A program made the position numbers and the translations under genes. From positions 57,093 to 121,092 of the forward strand of contig NZ_BDBU01000039.1 in assembly GCF_001613145.1 (NCBI RefSeq): 64,000 bases of DNA. Direction: 5' to 3'. Under the pieces are notes generated by a model. That model was not told the origin of the DNA. It saw nothing but the letters and a program-made list of their open reading frames with translations, and ran no database searches. Source of the stretch: Nocardia jejuensis NBRC 103114 (lineage in GTDB: Bacteria > Actinomycetota > Actinomycetes > Mycobacteriales > Mycobacteriaceae). Shown here piece after piece: positions 37,243-46,039 of the stretch; position 1 is the first letter of the stretch, and each line of letters begins with the position of its first letter.

Positions 37243-38625
37243 TTACTGATCGATGGCGGCTTCGGTGCGCGCAGGCATACCACGACCGCCCGCGATCGCC
37301 AATCTACTGCCGGGTGGCGCGAACCACGTCGCGTGGAAAAGCAGGGAAACCGCAGCCAGCGAGCCCAGCACGGCGAGTCCGGCGGGCACCGGATAGGTGG
37401 CCATGGTGGTGGCCAGGAACCGGAACGACAACAGCAGCCCGGCGAACACCGCCGCGCCCGACGCCACCAGCCGCACCCGGTACCGATTCCAGCCACTGTC
37501 CGGATCGCGCAGCGCCGACTCCACCGTCATGCACAGCACCGCGCCCGCCACCAGATCGCAACCGTAGTGGTAGCCGAACCCCAGTGTCGCGAGCAAGGTG
37601 CACACCAGCCAGAACGCGCCCGCCCAGCGCAGCCAGCGCGGTGCCTTGCGCGTGTGGATGAACAGCGCTGTCGCCCAGGCGGTATGCATCGAGGGCATGC
37701 AGTTGCGGGCCGTGACGGTATCGAACAGCATCGGCCGCGGCGGGTGCGTGAGCGTGGGCAGTACATCGGGCCAGGAGCCGATCTGCAGGCCGTGACCGAG
37801 TGGACCGTAGGCGAAGACGGGTCCGACCACAGGGAAGAGCACATAGCCGAGCGGGCCGATCACGCCGAGCACGAGAAAGGTGCGCAGGAGCGTGTGCCGC
37901 GGCCACGGCCCTGTGGTGACATGGCGCAGCTGCCACACCGCGACCACCATCGCCGCCACCGGCAGCTGGATGTACACCACGTGCAGCACATGCGAGGGGA
38001 TCGGGCCCAGGGCTTCGAGCAGCTGCCCGACGAGCCAGGCCGGCTCGCCCAGCGCTCGATCCGCGACCTGCACGTACTGGTCCAGCACCTCGGGCCCGGC
38101 CAGGATGCTCACCAGCAACCAGGTGTCCGCGAGTTTCGAGGCCATGATCAACAGCACACCGAACGCGATGGCGGACAGAGCGGTTCGGCGGCGCTGCCCG
38201 TCCCAGCGCGCCACCGTGATCGTCAGCGCCGTGAGGACCAGTGTGGGCCCGGTCCCGATCGACACGTGCCAGCCGCACGCCGCCTGCAGCCCCAGTACCA
38301 GCAGATCCAGCACCGCCGCCGCGGCCAGGCTCACGACCCTCGCGCGCGCGGGCACGCCGATGCACGCGAGCCCCAGACCTGCCCAGGAGACGCTGGCGGA
38401 CTGCGGATCGGCCAGGTAGTCGGCCAGCAGACTGCGCAGCGGACCCATGGTCTCGTGCGTCGAGGCCCACACCTGCGCGGCGATCAGCAGGACCATCGCC
38501 ACGATCAGCCCGGCGGCCGGTACGAACCGGAAACCGAGCCCACCGCCCGACGGCGACGGGCCGGAAACCTTCACATCGGGATCGACCAGCACCGTCAATC
38601 GATAACACAGGGGAAACGGAGCCAC
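37243..38625 (-). CDS. PAP2-superfamily membrane phosphatase / inositolphosphotransferase-like
   Basis: A 460-residue polytopic membrane protein. The PAP2 motifs are NCMPSMHTAWA (PSxH, about residue 315) and GFGYHYGCDLVAG (HxxxD, about 353). The long form with extra N-terminal helices matches the PAP2_3 group that includes inositol phosphorylceramide synthase-like proteins. Placed 58 bases ahead of a GT87 enzyme on the same strand, it probably works in lipid-linked glycan metabolism. The start is uncertain: GTG 38625 has a weak GGAAG upstream and internal GTG codons exist. Confidence 0.78.
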   Translation of the reverse strand: MAPFPLCYRLTVLVDPDVKVSGPSPSGGGLGFRFVPAAGLIVAMVLLIAAQVWASTHETMGPLRSLLADYLADPQSASVSWAGLGLACIGVPARARVVSLAAAAVLDLLVLGLQAACGWHVSIGTGPTLVLTALTITVARWDGQRRRTALSAIAFGVLLIMASKLADTWLLVSILAGPEVLDQYVQVADRALGEPAWLVGQLLEALGPIPSHVLHVVYIQLPVAAMVVAVWQLRHVTTGPWPRHTLLRTFLVLGVIGPLGYVLFPVVGPVFAYGPLGHGLQIGSWPDVLPTLTHPPRPMLFDTVTARNCMPSMHTAWATALFIHTRKAPRWLRWAGAFWLVCTLLATLGFGYHYGCDLVAGAVLCMTVESALRDPDSGWNRYRVRLVASGAAVFAGLLLSFRFLATTMATYPVPAGLAVLGSLAAVSLLFHATWFAPPGSRLAIAGGRGMPARTEAAIDQ

Positions 38626-38816
38626 AACTTCCGGTTACCGCCAGGGGTGGACACGCGGCCTCGGGCACGACGGCACACCGGTCTCCCGCGCGTCGCGGCG
38701 AACACGCCAGAGGCATCGAGTGACTTTTCGAATAATGCGATCTCGCTACCGGATTGCTGCGGGGGTGAGAACCGGTGGGAGCACGCGTCCCCGAGGGGCA
38801 TGCGAGAGGTGAAAGA

Positions 38817-38893
<77 letters not shown>

Positions 38894-38943
38894 TACCCGT
38901 CCGGCCGTGACGACCGGGGCTCCCCGACAGATGAGGGGAAGAG

Positions 38944-39014
38944 AGCGGGTGACGGGAATCGAACCCGCGCTATCAGCTTGGAAGGCTGAAGTTCTACCAT
39001 TGAACTACACCCGC
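38944..39014 (-). tRNA. tRNA-Gly (anticodon TCC)
   Basis: Cloverleaf on the minus strand with acceptor stem GCGGGTG / CACCCGC, anticodon loop CTTCCAA with TCC, and T-arm GGGTTCGATTCCC. Discriminator is T and CCA is not encoded. It lies 51 bases from tRNA-Pro and is probably co-transcribed with it. Confidence 0.96.
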
Positions 39015-39298
39015 ATGCACCGCTGTGTCGACGTTGCGTGCGTTCAGCACTGTACCGAACCTCACTCCCAGAATGCCAATCAGGGGGCGTTCGCGCACGT
39101 CGGAGCAGGTCGTGTCGGCCGCTCGGCGCGTCGCGCGGAACATGCCGAAATTGGGTGTAACGCGGCAGGGTTGCCAGCGATGAACCGTCCGATCGCCATT
39201 CGCGAGGCACGGGAACCTGTTCTGATTAAGGGGTTTTCGATGCCGGGTGGCTTGCTAGGATCCTTTTTGTCCGGACGGGGGTATCTGGAAAGGGGGCG

Positions 39299-39418
39299 GT
39301 GAGCGTGCATCGAATCAGGTGTGCTCGACCGCGTGGTAGTGAGCTCGAACCGAAGGGCCTGACCGGCACGGGTGCCGGCACAGACATCGCGTACGCAGAC
39401 ATCTCGTACGCAGGGTGA
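39299..39418 (+). CDS. small ORF (39 aa) coupled to the GGDEF gene
   Basis: GTG start preceded by a strong GGAAAGGGGG, reading 39 codons to a TGA six bases before the GGDEF start. The product contains a repeated five-residue unit (DIAYA, DISYA), encoded by a 15-base direct repeat at 39382-39411. A TAGGAT hexamer at 39256 may be a -10 element. It could be a translated leader that couples ribosomes to the downstream gene. No homologue is known to me. Confidence 0.4.
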   Translation: MSVHRIRCARPRGSELEPKGLTGTGAGTDIAYADISYAG

Positions 39419-39424
39419 GCGACA

Positions 39425-40423
39425 ATGCCCATCCGACTCGATACCCGAACCGCCGCGCTCGTCGCGGCCACCATCCGGGAATGGACGCGTGCGGTGCACC
39501 CCGGCGTGGGCGCCGGACCGGCCATCCCGGCGGACCAGGTGGAACGAATCTTCACCCGAGTGATCGATGAATTGCTGGAACTCGCCGGGGCCGAACCGTT
39601 TCCGGTGCCCGCGGCCCGTGCGATCGGCCGCCGGCTCGCGGAATCGCCGTTCGATCGGACCCGGATGCTCGCACCCGCCAGCCGCGCGCTGCTGGGTCTC
39701 GCGCCGGGCGAACCGGGCTCGCTGATCGCCACCCGCTGGGCCTTCGTGGCCAGCCAGGCCATCGACAGCTACGCCGAGGCTCTACAGCAGCGCGCGCTGA
39801 TCCAGCAGGAGCGCAGCCTGACCGAGGCGGTATCGGTCCGCGTGCAGGAGATCGCGGCCCTGCAGACCCGCCTGCGGCACGAGGCGACGCACGATGCCCT
39901 GACGGATCTGGCGAATCGCTCACTGCTGCAGGAGCGAGTACGGATGATGGCGACGGATCCGGCGCGCGGCGTCGGCCTGCTGCTCATCGATCTCGACGAT
40001 TTCAAGCAGATCAACGACGGCTACGGGCACAGCGTCGGGGATGAGGTCCTGGTCACCATCGCGCAGCGACTGCGCGCCACCTGCCCGCCGGAGACGGTGA
40101 TCTCGCGGTACGGCGGCGACGAATTCGTGGTCGCGCTGCCCGCTCGCCGCAATACGCTGGGCGAGTTGGCGATGCGGGTGCTGGCCGCCCTGTGTGAACC
40201 GGTGCCGACGGCCGCGGGTGAAGTGCCCGCGTCGGCCAGTGTGGGCGCGGCGTTCTGCCCGCCCGGACGCGACTGCGATTTCTCGGATCTGCTGCGCAGC
40301 GCGGATCGTGCCATGTATTCGGCGAAGACCGCGGGCAAGCGCCAATTCGCGGTCTCGGAGTTGGATGTACAGGAGGTTGATCCAGACGTGCCGCGTTCGC
40401 GATACGCGGCCGTCGCTGGATAG
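39425..40423 (+). CDS. GGDEF-domain diguanylate cyclase
   Basis: A 332-residue soluble protein. About 150 N-terminal residues are helical with no named domain, followed by a short coiled region and a GGDEF domain (about residues 158-305). The active-site motif is intact, RYGGDEFVV (about 228-236), preceded by LLLIDLDDFKQINDGYGHSV. The allosteric RxxD site normally five residues before GGDEF is absent (PETVISRYGGDEF). It should make cyclic di-GMP without product inhibition at that site. No EAL domain. The N-terminal half probably receives the signal. It is close behind a 39-codon ORF. Confidence 0.88.
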   Translation: MPIRLDTRTAALVAATIREWTRAVHPGVGAGPAIPADQVERIFTRVIDELLELAGAEPFPVPAARAIGRRLAESPFDRTRMLAPASRALLGLAPGEPGSLIATRWAFVASQAIDSYAEALQQRALIQQERSLTEAVSVRVQEIAALQTRLRHEATHDALTDLANRSLLQERVRMMATDPARGVGLLLIDLDDFKQINDGYGHSVGDEVLVTIAQRLRATCPPETVISRYGGDEFVVALPARRNTLGELAMRVLAALCEPVPTAAGEVPASASVGAAFCPPGRDCDFSDLLRSADRAMYSAKTAGKRQFAVSELDVQEVDPDVPRSRYAAVAG

Positions 40424-40759
40424 GCGGGCACGATCAGCGCTGATCACGGGACGCGATTGCAGTCACCGGATCTGAGATTCACCGGAACGCGAGGTACCGG
40501 GATCACCGAAGGCGGGTGATGCCGATCGCGGTCCGGGAGCACGACAGGGAGGGAATCGGCGCCCGTTCCGCGGGTGCGGTGAGCACCGATCCGCGCCGGG
40601 GGTGAGTACGGCGGGATCGGCACGGGAGTCGAGCGCGACCCGGTCGTCGGGCCGCCGACCGCGGGGGACGGGTGGCCGCCCGGATGGGCGAGGCTCGGGC
40701 CAGGGCCGCACACACTTCTCGGCAATCGATCGGCTACTGGCCCCGCGTAGGCTGGTGCC
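40424..40759. other. intergenic region
   Basis: A 336-base interval following the GGDEF gene. High-GC without a protein-like frame on either strand; no strong hairpin or repeat was recognised. The promoter of the downstream membrane-protein gene should be near its right end. Confidence 0.4.
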
Positions 40760-41638
40760 GTGGCTACGGTAGTTGTTCTGCTCATCGTCCTGGCGGTCGT
40801 CGCGATCGGTGTCGTGGTCGTGAACCGCGCCCAGCGAGCGCGCGCGACCACCCGGCTCGCCGATGCGAAAGCCGATGCCCGGCGGCTCATCGAGCGGCTC
40901 GGCGGTCAGGTCTACAACCTCACCGGCACCGACGAACCATCCCGTCAGGCCCTGGCCGACGCGGGTGAGCGCTTCAATGCCGCCGGGGCACAGATCGAGC
41001 AGGCCACCACTCCCGCACAGGCGCGTCTCGCGAAAGAGACGGCGCTGGAAGGGCTCTACTACGTCGGGGCCGCGCGCACGGCCATGGGCATGGACCCCGG
41101 GCCCGCCGTCCCCGAACTCGACGGGCAGCGCAGCGCGGGCAAGGTCACCGAGGACCGCACCGTCGACTACGACGGCCGTCGCATCGAGGCCTCGCCCACC
41201 CCGTCCTCCGAAACCCCCAACTACTACCCCGGCGGCCGCGTGGCCGGACGTCCCGTTCCGGCCGGGTGGTACTCCGAACCCTGGTGGCGCACAGCACTTG
41301 TCGCGGGCGCGTGGGGCGTGGGATCGGTTCTGCTGTTCGACGCCCTCTTCACCGGGATGTCCGGCGTCGGCTACGACTCGGCGGCCTTCGAGAACGGTTA
41401 CGGCGACGGCTACCAGGCGGGCCTCGACGCCGGAGGCGACGGCGGTGACCAGGGCGGTGACGGCGGTGACCAAGGCGGCTACGACTCGGGTGGCTACGAC
41501 AACGGTGGCTACGCCGACTCTGGTTACGACACAGGCGGATACGGCGTCGGCGGTTACGACACAGGCGGATACGACGGCGGCGGATCCGATTCCAGTGGCG
41601 GTTTCGACGGCGGTGGCGGTTTCGACGGAGGCTTCTGA
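40760..41638 (+). CDS. membrane protein with Gly/Asp/Tyr-rich repeat tail
   Basis: A 292-residue protein. An N-terminal helix (TVVVLLIVLAVVAIGVVVV) anchors a helical region (about residues 25-140, LADAKADARRLIERLGGQVY) that resembles DUF1542-type actinobacterial proteins. A second hydrophobic segment follows near 175-195. The last ~85 residues are a low-complexity repeat of GGYD, GGDG and related units (encoded at 41400-41635) ending FDGGGGFDGGF. Function unknown. Start is GTG 40760. Confidence 0.75.
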   Translation: MATVVVLLIVLAVVAIGVVVVNRAQRARATTRLADAKADARRLIERLGGQVYNLTGTDEPSRQALADAGERFNAAGAQIEQATTPAQARLAKETALEGLYYVGAARTAMGMDPGPAVPELDGQRSAGKVTEDRTVDYDGRRIEASPTPSSETPNYYPGGRVAGRPVPAGWYSEPWWRTALVAGAWGVGSVLLFDALFTGMSGVGYDSAAFENGYGDGYQAGLDAGGDGGDQGGDGGDQGGYDSGGYDNGGYADSGYDTGGYGVGGYDTGGYDGGGSDSSGGFDGGGGFDGGF

Positions 41639-41702
41639 CCTGTCCGAAGCACGTGAACCGGTGGCGGGCCGACGGCGTGGATCTCCGGCGGTGTGAACGC
41701 GC

Positions 41703-41737
41703 CGATCGCCGGTCCGCCACACACGGACCGGCGATCG
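41703..41737. terminator. bidirectional hairpin between convergent genes
   Basis: 13-bp perfect stem GATCGCCGGTCCG / CGGACCGGCGATC, extended by one C-G pair, with a seven-base loop. It lies between the converging 40760 and 42583 transcripts. Confidence 0.7.
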
Positions 41738-41776
41738 CGGATGTTGCTGTGGGAGTAGCTGTTCGAGCGCGAACGA

Positions 41777-42583
41777 CTACTTGGGCTGATCCGCCTGAGG
41801 TTCAGCGGCGGGCTGGGCGGGCTGGGTGGGCTGAGTGGTCTTGGGCTTGTCGGCCCACTTGGTGGTGCCGTCGGCGGACTGCAGGGTGGTGAGCAGGTCG
41901 ATGCCGGCGGCGATCAGGGTGGGTCCGCCGACCGCGATGGAGCCGACGATGCCGCCCACGGCCGCACCGGTGGTGAGGCCGGGAATGCAGCCCGCCACCA
42001 GGGTGACCACGCAACCGATGGTGGCGCCGAGGGCGGTGCCGACGAAGGTCCCGATGGTGGTGGCCAGGCCGAACTGGGTGGAGAAGTCGTTGGTCGCGCG
42101 CTGGTTCTCCAGCGTGGAGGCCACCGGCTTCACCGAGATCGGCTGGCTGACCGGCACGGCGGCCGACCGGTCGGGGGTGAGGTTCAGGACGGTGCGGTCC
42201 CGGTCGAGCTCGGGCTTGATCGGGATGCTGATCCCGGCCAGCCGGAAATCGAGCGGGAGGGTCAGCAGGACGCGGCCGTCGCCGTCCTTCACGTCGACCA
42301 CGTCCACTACATCGGCGGCGTCGGCGGGAGCGCCGTCGCGGCCGGTCAGCACGCCGTCGTGCTCGGTCAAACGGTCGTTACCCCCGGCGGCCAGTTCGGC
42401 GCCGAGCGCTTTCGACAACTCGAAGGTGCCACCCTTGAGTGTGGTGACGACCGTTTTGTCCACGAGCTTCGCCGAATAGGCGATGTGCTCCGGGGCAGCG
42501 GGCTCGGCATTCGCCGGTCCGGTTGCCGCGGTCAGTGCGCCGATCACCAAGGTGGCCGCCGCGGTGGCGCTGCGGAACTCCAT
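41777..42583 (-). CDS. secreted protein with glycine-zipper-like hydrophobic region
   Basis: A 268-residue exported protein. The signal peptide is MEFRSATAAATLVIGALTAA with cleavage likely after ANA (residue 26). The middle is a beta-rich soluble region (about 30-150), followed by a long Gly/Ala/Val hydrophobic stretch (about 175-235, TIGTFVGTALGATIGCVVTL, then GAAVGGIVGSIAVGG) of glycine-zipper type with two Cys. The tail is Pro/Gln-rich. I know similar hypothetical proteins from Nocardia but no assigned function. The ATG has only a weak GGAAA upstream. Confidence 0.72.
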   Translation of the reverse strand: MEFRSATAAATLVIGALTAATGPANAEPAAPEHIAYSAKLVDKTVVTTLKGGTFELSKALGAELAAGGNDRLTEHDGVLTGRDGAPADAADVVDVVDVKDGDGRVLLTLPLDFRLAGISIPIKPELDRDRTVLNLTPDRSAAVPVSQPISVKPVASTLENQRATNDFSTQFGLATTIGTFVGTALGATIGCVVTLVAGCIPGLTTGAAVGGIVGSIAVGGPTLIAAGIDLLTTLQSADGTTKWADKPKTTQPTQPAQPAAEPQADQPK

Positions 42584-42810
42584 GCGGTTTCCAATCCGTC
42601 ATCAGGTGGGGCTTGTGCAACTCGGTGCTTGTTCAACTCGGAGAGCTTAGTGGAAGGCACACAGGGCGATACCGCTTCTTCACACACCGGTACCAGCGAA
42701 TTCGGTGCCCCCGCGATCGGAAATAGAGTCCGTCCGACCAGTTTGCCAAAGTGTCGCCAAGATTAGCGCCCGGAGTGTGCGGACGTCAGGCGAACCGGCA
42801 GACTGCACCG

Positions 42811-43290
42811 ATGAGCCTCAGATACAGCGCCGGAGTCCTGTTGTTTCGGCGAACCTCCGGCCTCGAAGTGCTGATCGGCCACATGGGCGGGCCGCTGTGG
42901 GCGAAGAAGGACGCGTCGGCGTGGTCGATCCCCAAGGGTGAACTCGATCCCGATGAGGACCACCGTGCCGCCGCCGCCCGAGAATTCGCCGAGGAGCTGG
43001 GGCTTCCCGTGCCCGACGGCGAATGGATCCCGCTGGGCGAGGTCGAATACGGCAGCGGGCGCGGCAAGAAACAGGTGACGGTCTGGGCCGTGGAAGGCGA
43101 TCTGGATCCCGCACTCGTTGTTCCCGGCACCTTCGAGATGGAATGGCCGCCGCGGTCCGGCCGAATGGCAGAATTCCCTGAAATCGACCGAGCGGAATGG
43201 TTCGCTCCCGACATCGCCCGCGAGAAACTCGGCAAGGGCCAGCGGCCTTTCCTGGACCGCCTGATCGAACACGTCGACTCACGCGCGTAG
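42811..43290 (+). CDS. Nudix hydrolase
   Basis: A 159-residue Nudix protein. The Nudix box is complete (GELDPDE ... REFAEELGL, about residues 43-65, with the REUXEEXGU core). The rest (SAGVLLFRRTSGLEVLIGHM, later TVWAVEGDLDP and GRMAEFPEIDRAEWF) resembles actinobacterial MutT-like and (di)nucleoside polyphosphate hydrolases. Substrate not assigned. ATG 42811 opens at the conserved LRYSAGVLLF; an upstream in-frame start at 42751 adds non-conserved sequence. Confidence 0.87.
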   Translation: MSLRYSAGVLLFRRTSGLEVLIGHMGGPLWAKKDASAWSIPKGELDPDEDHRAAAAREFAEELGLPVPDGEWIPLGEVEYGSGRGKKQVTVWAVEGDLDPALVVPGTFEMEWPPRSGRMAEFPEIDRAEWFAPDIAREKLGKGQRPFLDRLIEHVDSRA

Positions 43291-43358
43291 GCGCCGCGGC
43301 GAGCAGGCAGGGAACGCGTACTCGGCCGCAGGCCTCAGGACATGGCCGCGACGTCGGC

Positions 43359-43387
43359 GTCACAGGTTCGCTCCGCGTACCTGTGAC
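43359..43387. terminator. hairpin after the Nudix gene
   Basis: Perfect 9-bp stem GTCACAGGT / ACCTGTGAC with an 11-base loop, between the converging Nudix and pnkp genes. Confidence 0.6.
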
Positions 43388-43413
43388 TCGTCGTCGGTGC
43401 TCGGCTCGTGAGA

Positions 43414-43445
43414 CCCGTAGCGGCTCGTGAAGGAGCCGCCACGGG
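43414..43445 (-). terminator. hairpin after pnkp
   Basis: Stem CCCGT-GCGGCTC / GAGCCGC-ACGGG with single unpaired bases and a six-base loop, ending 12 bases beyond the pnkp stop on the minus strand. Confidence 0.65.
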
Positions 43446-43456
43446 CGAACCGGCGG

Positions 43457-46039
43457 TCAGAGCCGGGGGTCGACGGGTTCGGTTTCCAGGGCGAGCACGG
43501 CGAACACGGCCTCGTGTACGCGCCACAGCGGTTCGGACGCGACGAACCGGTCGAGAGATTCCAGGCCCAGGGCGTATTCACGCAGGGCGAGGGAACGTTT
43601 GCCGCCCAGGCCGCGCGAGCGCAGCCGCGCGAGGTTGTCCGGGCGCAGGTACTCCGGGCCGTAGATGATCCGGAGGTATTCCCGGCCACGGCATTTCACG
43701 CCCGGCTGGACCGGACGGCCGCTGCGGGTGCCGGTTCCCGCCACGAGCGCACCGAGGGGTTTGACGACCATGCCCTCGCCTCCGGCCGCGGTGAGCTCGC
43801 TCCACCACGCGGTTGCGGCGGATTCGCCCGCCGCATCGGTGAGATCCACGAGCAGACGCTCGGTGACCCGGAAGAGTTCCGGATCGGCGGCGGTGAGCCG
43901 GTCGATCCGCTCCAGGTGCCAGTCATGTTCGCGCACAGCGTAATTGCCGCTTCGCGCGGCCAGGATCTGGAACGGGGCGAGTCGGATGCCGTCGAGACCG
44001 TCCACCGGCCAGCAGTAGCGCCCGTACGCGCGGGTGAAGGCCTCGGCGTCCGCCGCGCGCGTGGCGGTGCGCCCGGCGAGTGCGGTGACGTCCACACCCC
44101 GCGCGGCCGCGGCGGCGAGCACATCGGTGGCGGCGCCCAGGCAGGCGCGGGCCGCGGCGCCCACCGCCGCGTACTGGGTGCGCAGCAGGCCCATCGCCTT
44201 GGCCGACCAGGGCAGCAGTTCGGTGTCCAGCAGCAGCCAGTCGGTGTCGAGTTCCTCGAACAGTCCGGACTTCTCGGCCGCGACGCGCACCCGGGCCAGC
44301 AGCGCCTCGGTCTGCGCCGGATCGTCGAAGAACGGCCGTCCGGTGCGGGTGTAGATCGCGCCGGTGCTGCCGTCCTGGACACCGAATCGGTCCCGCGCGG
44401 CCGCGGCGGATCGTGAAAGTGCCACCACCGCACGCGAACCCATGTGCTTCTCCTCGCACACGACGGTGGCCACGCCCTCGGCCCGGTAGTACTCGAAAGC
44501 CTGCGCCGGGTGTTCGAGGTAGCCCTCCAGCGCGGAGGTGGCGCACGGGGACATGGTCGGCGGCAGGTAGAGCAGCCAGCGCGGATCCACGGCGAAGCGG
44601 CTCATGACCTCGAGCGCGGCCGCCGCGGCGTCCTCCCGCACGGTGACCCGGCCCAGGTGGCGGGTCTCCACCACACGCCGGCCGATCACGTCGTCCAGAT
44701 CCAGGACGCCCGGATCGCGATGCACCACACCGGCATCGGTGCGGAATCCGGGTGCTTGCAGCGGCCGGGCCGGTGCGAACCAGACCTGTTCCGCCGGAAC
44801 CGACACCGGTTCTCGCTCCGGATAGCGCAGCGCGGTGAGTTTGCCGCCGAACACCACGCCGGTGTCCAGGCACAGGGTGTTGTTCACCCACTGCAGCTCG
44901 GCCATCGGGGTGTGCCCGTAGAGCACCAGCGCCTTGCCGCGGTAGTCCTCGGCCCACGGGTATCGCACCGGCAGGCCGTAATCGTCGGTCTCCCCGGTGG
45001 ATTCGCCGTACATGGCGAACTCGCGCACCCGCCCGGAGGTCCGGCCGTGGTACTCCTGCTTGAGACCGGCGTGCGCGACCACGAGATCGCCGCCGTCCAG
45101 CAGATAGTGGCTGACCAGCGCGCGCATGAATTCGTGTGCGGCCTTGCGGAATTCGGGGTCCTCGCCCTCGAACTGCGCGAGCGATTCGGCCAGCCCGTGC
45201 GCCACCTTGACCTTGCGGCCGTCCAGGGCGCGCACCAGCTTGAACTCGTGGTTTCCGGTGACGCACAGCGCGTTCGCCGAACCGACCATGCCCATGACGA
45301 GCCGCAGCACGCCGGGGGTGTCCGGGCCCCGGTCCACCAGATCGCCGACGAACACGGCCGTGCGCCCCTCCGGGTGCCTTCCGTCCACCGGGCGGCCGGC
45401 CTCGTCGCGCGTCAGGTCGTAGCCGAGCTCGCCGAGCAGTGTCTCGAGCTCGGAGCGGCAGCCGTGCACATCGCCGATCACGTCGAAAGGTCCGGTGAGC
45501 TCCCGCTTGTCGTTCCACAGCCGCTCGTCCACGAGGGTGGCTGCGGCGATCTCCTCGACCCCGCGCAGCACATGCACCTTCCGGAAGCCCTCGCGCTCCA
45601 GGAATTTCAGGCCGCGGCGCAGATCGCGCTGCTGACGGCCGACCACGTGCGATCCCAGTCCGGCGCGATCGGCGCGTGTCGTATTGCGCTGCACGCATAC
45701 CGTTTCCGGTACATCCAGCACGATCGCCACCGGCAGCACATCGTGCGCCCGGGCCAGTTCGATCAGCGACTGCCGCGCCTTGGGCTGCACGTTGGTGGCG
45801 TCGATCACCGTCCGCAGCCCACGCCGCAACCGCACCCCCGCCACATGGTGCAGCAGCGCGAACGCCTCGGCGGTCGCGCTCTGATCGTTCTCGTCATCAC
45901 TGACCAGCCCGCGATAGGCATCCGAGGACAGCACCGCCGTCGCCGGAAAGTGCTTGCGCGCGAACGTCGATTTCCCCGATCCGCTGCTCCCGATCAGCAC
46001 GACCAGCGACAGCATCGGCACCGAATACTCACCCATCAC
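43457..46039 (-). CDS. pnkp: polynucleotide kinase-phosphatase-ligase (bacterial Pnkp)
   Basis: An 860-residue three-part RNA repair enzyme. The kinase has P-loop GSSGSGKS (residues 17-24) and an ATNVQPKAR lid segment. The metallophosphatase has GDVHGC (189-194), GDLVDRGPD (232-240), GNHEF (262-266) and YGHTP (374-378). The adenylyltransferase/ligase has the nucleophile Lys531 in CEEKHMGSR. Together they heal 5'-OH and 2',3'-cyclic phosphate ends; the ligase needs Hen1 to become fully active, as shown for the Clostridium and Anabaena enzymes. GTG 46039 is followed at once by ATG 46036, and either may start. The start overlaps the hen1 stop. Confidence 0.94.
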   Translation of the reverse strand: MMGEYSVPMLSLVVLIGSSGSGKSTFARKHFPATAVLSSDAYRGLVSDDENDQSATAEAFALLHHVAGVRLRRGLRTVIDATNVQPKARQSLIELARAHDVLPVAIVLDVPETVCVQRNTTRADRAGLGSHVVGRQQRDLRRGLKFLEREGFRKVHVLRGVEEIAAATLVDERLWNDKRELTGPFDVIGDVHGCRSELETLLGELGYDLTRDEAGRPVDGRHPEGRTAVFVGDLVDRGPDTPGVLRLVMGMVGSANALCVTGNHEFKLVRALDGRKVKVAHGLAESLAQFEGEDPEFRKAAHEFMRALVSHYLLDGGDLVVAHAGLKQEYHGRTSGRVREFAMYGESTGETDDYGLPVRYPWAEDYRGKALVLYGHTPMAELQWVNNTLCLDTGVVFGGKLTALRYPEREPVSVPAEQVWFAPARPLQAPGFRTDAGVVHRDPGVLDLDDVIGRRVVETRHLGRVTVREDAAAAALEVMSRFAVDPRWLLYLPPTMSPCATSALEGYLEHPAQAFEYYRAEGVATVVCEEKHMGSRAVVALSRSAAAARDRFGVQDGSTGAIYTRTGRPFFDDPAQTEALLARVRVAAEKSGLFEELDTDWLLLDTELLPWSAKAMGLLRTQYAAVGAAARACLGAATDVLAAAAARGVDVTALAGRTATRAADAEAFTRAYGRYCWPVDGLDGIRLAPFQILAARSGNYAVREHDWHLERIDRLTAADPELFRVTERLLVDLTDAAGESAATAWWSELTAAGGEGMVVKPLGALVAGTGTRSGRPVQPGVKCRGREYLRIIYGPEYLRPDNLARLRSRGLGGKRSLALREYALGLESLDRFVASEPLWRVHEAVFAVLALETEPVDPRL

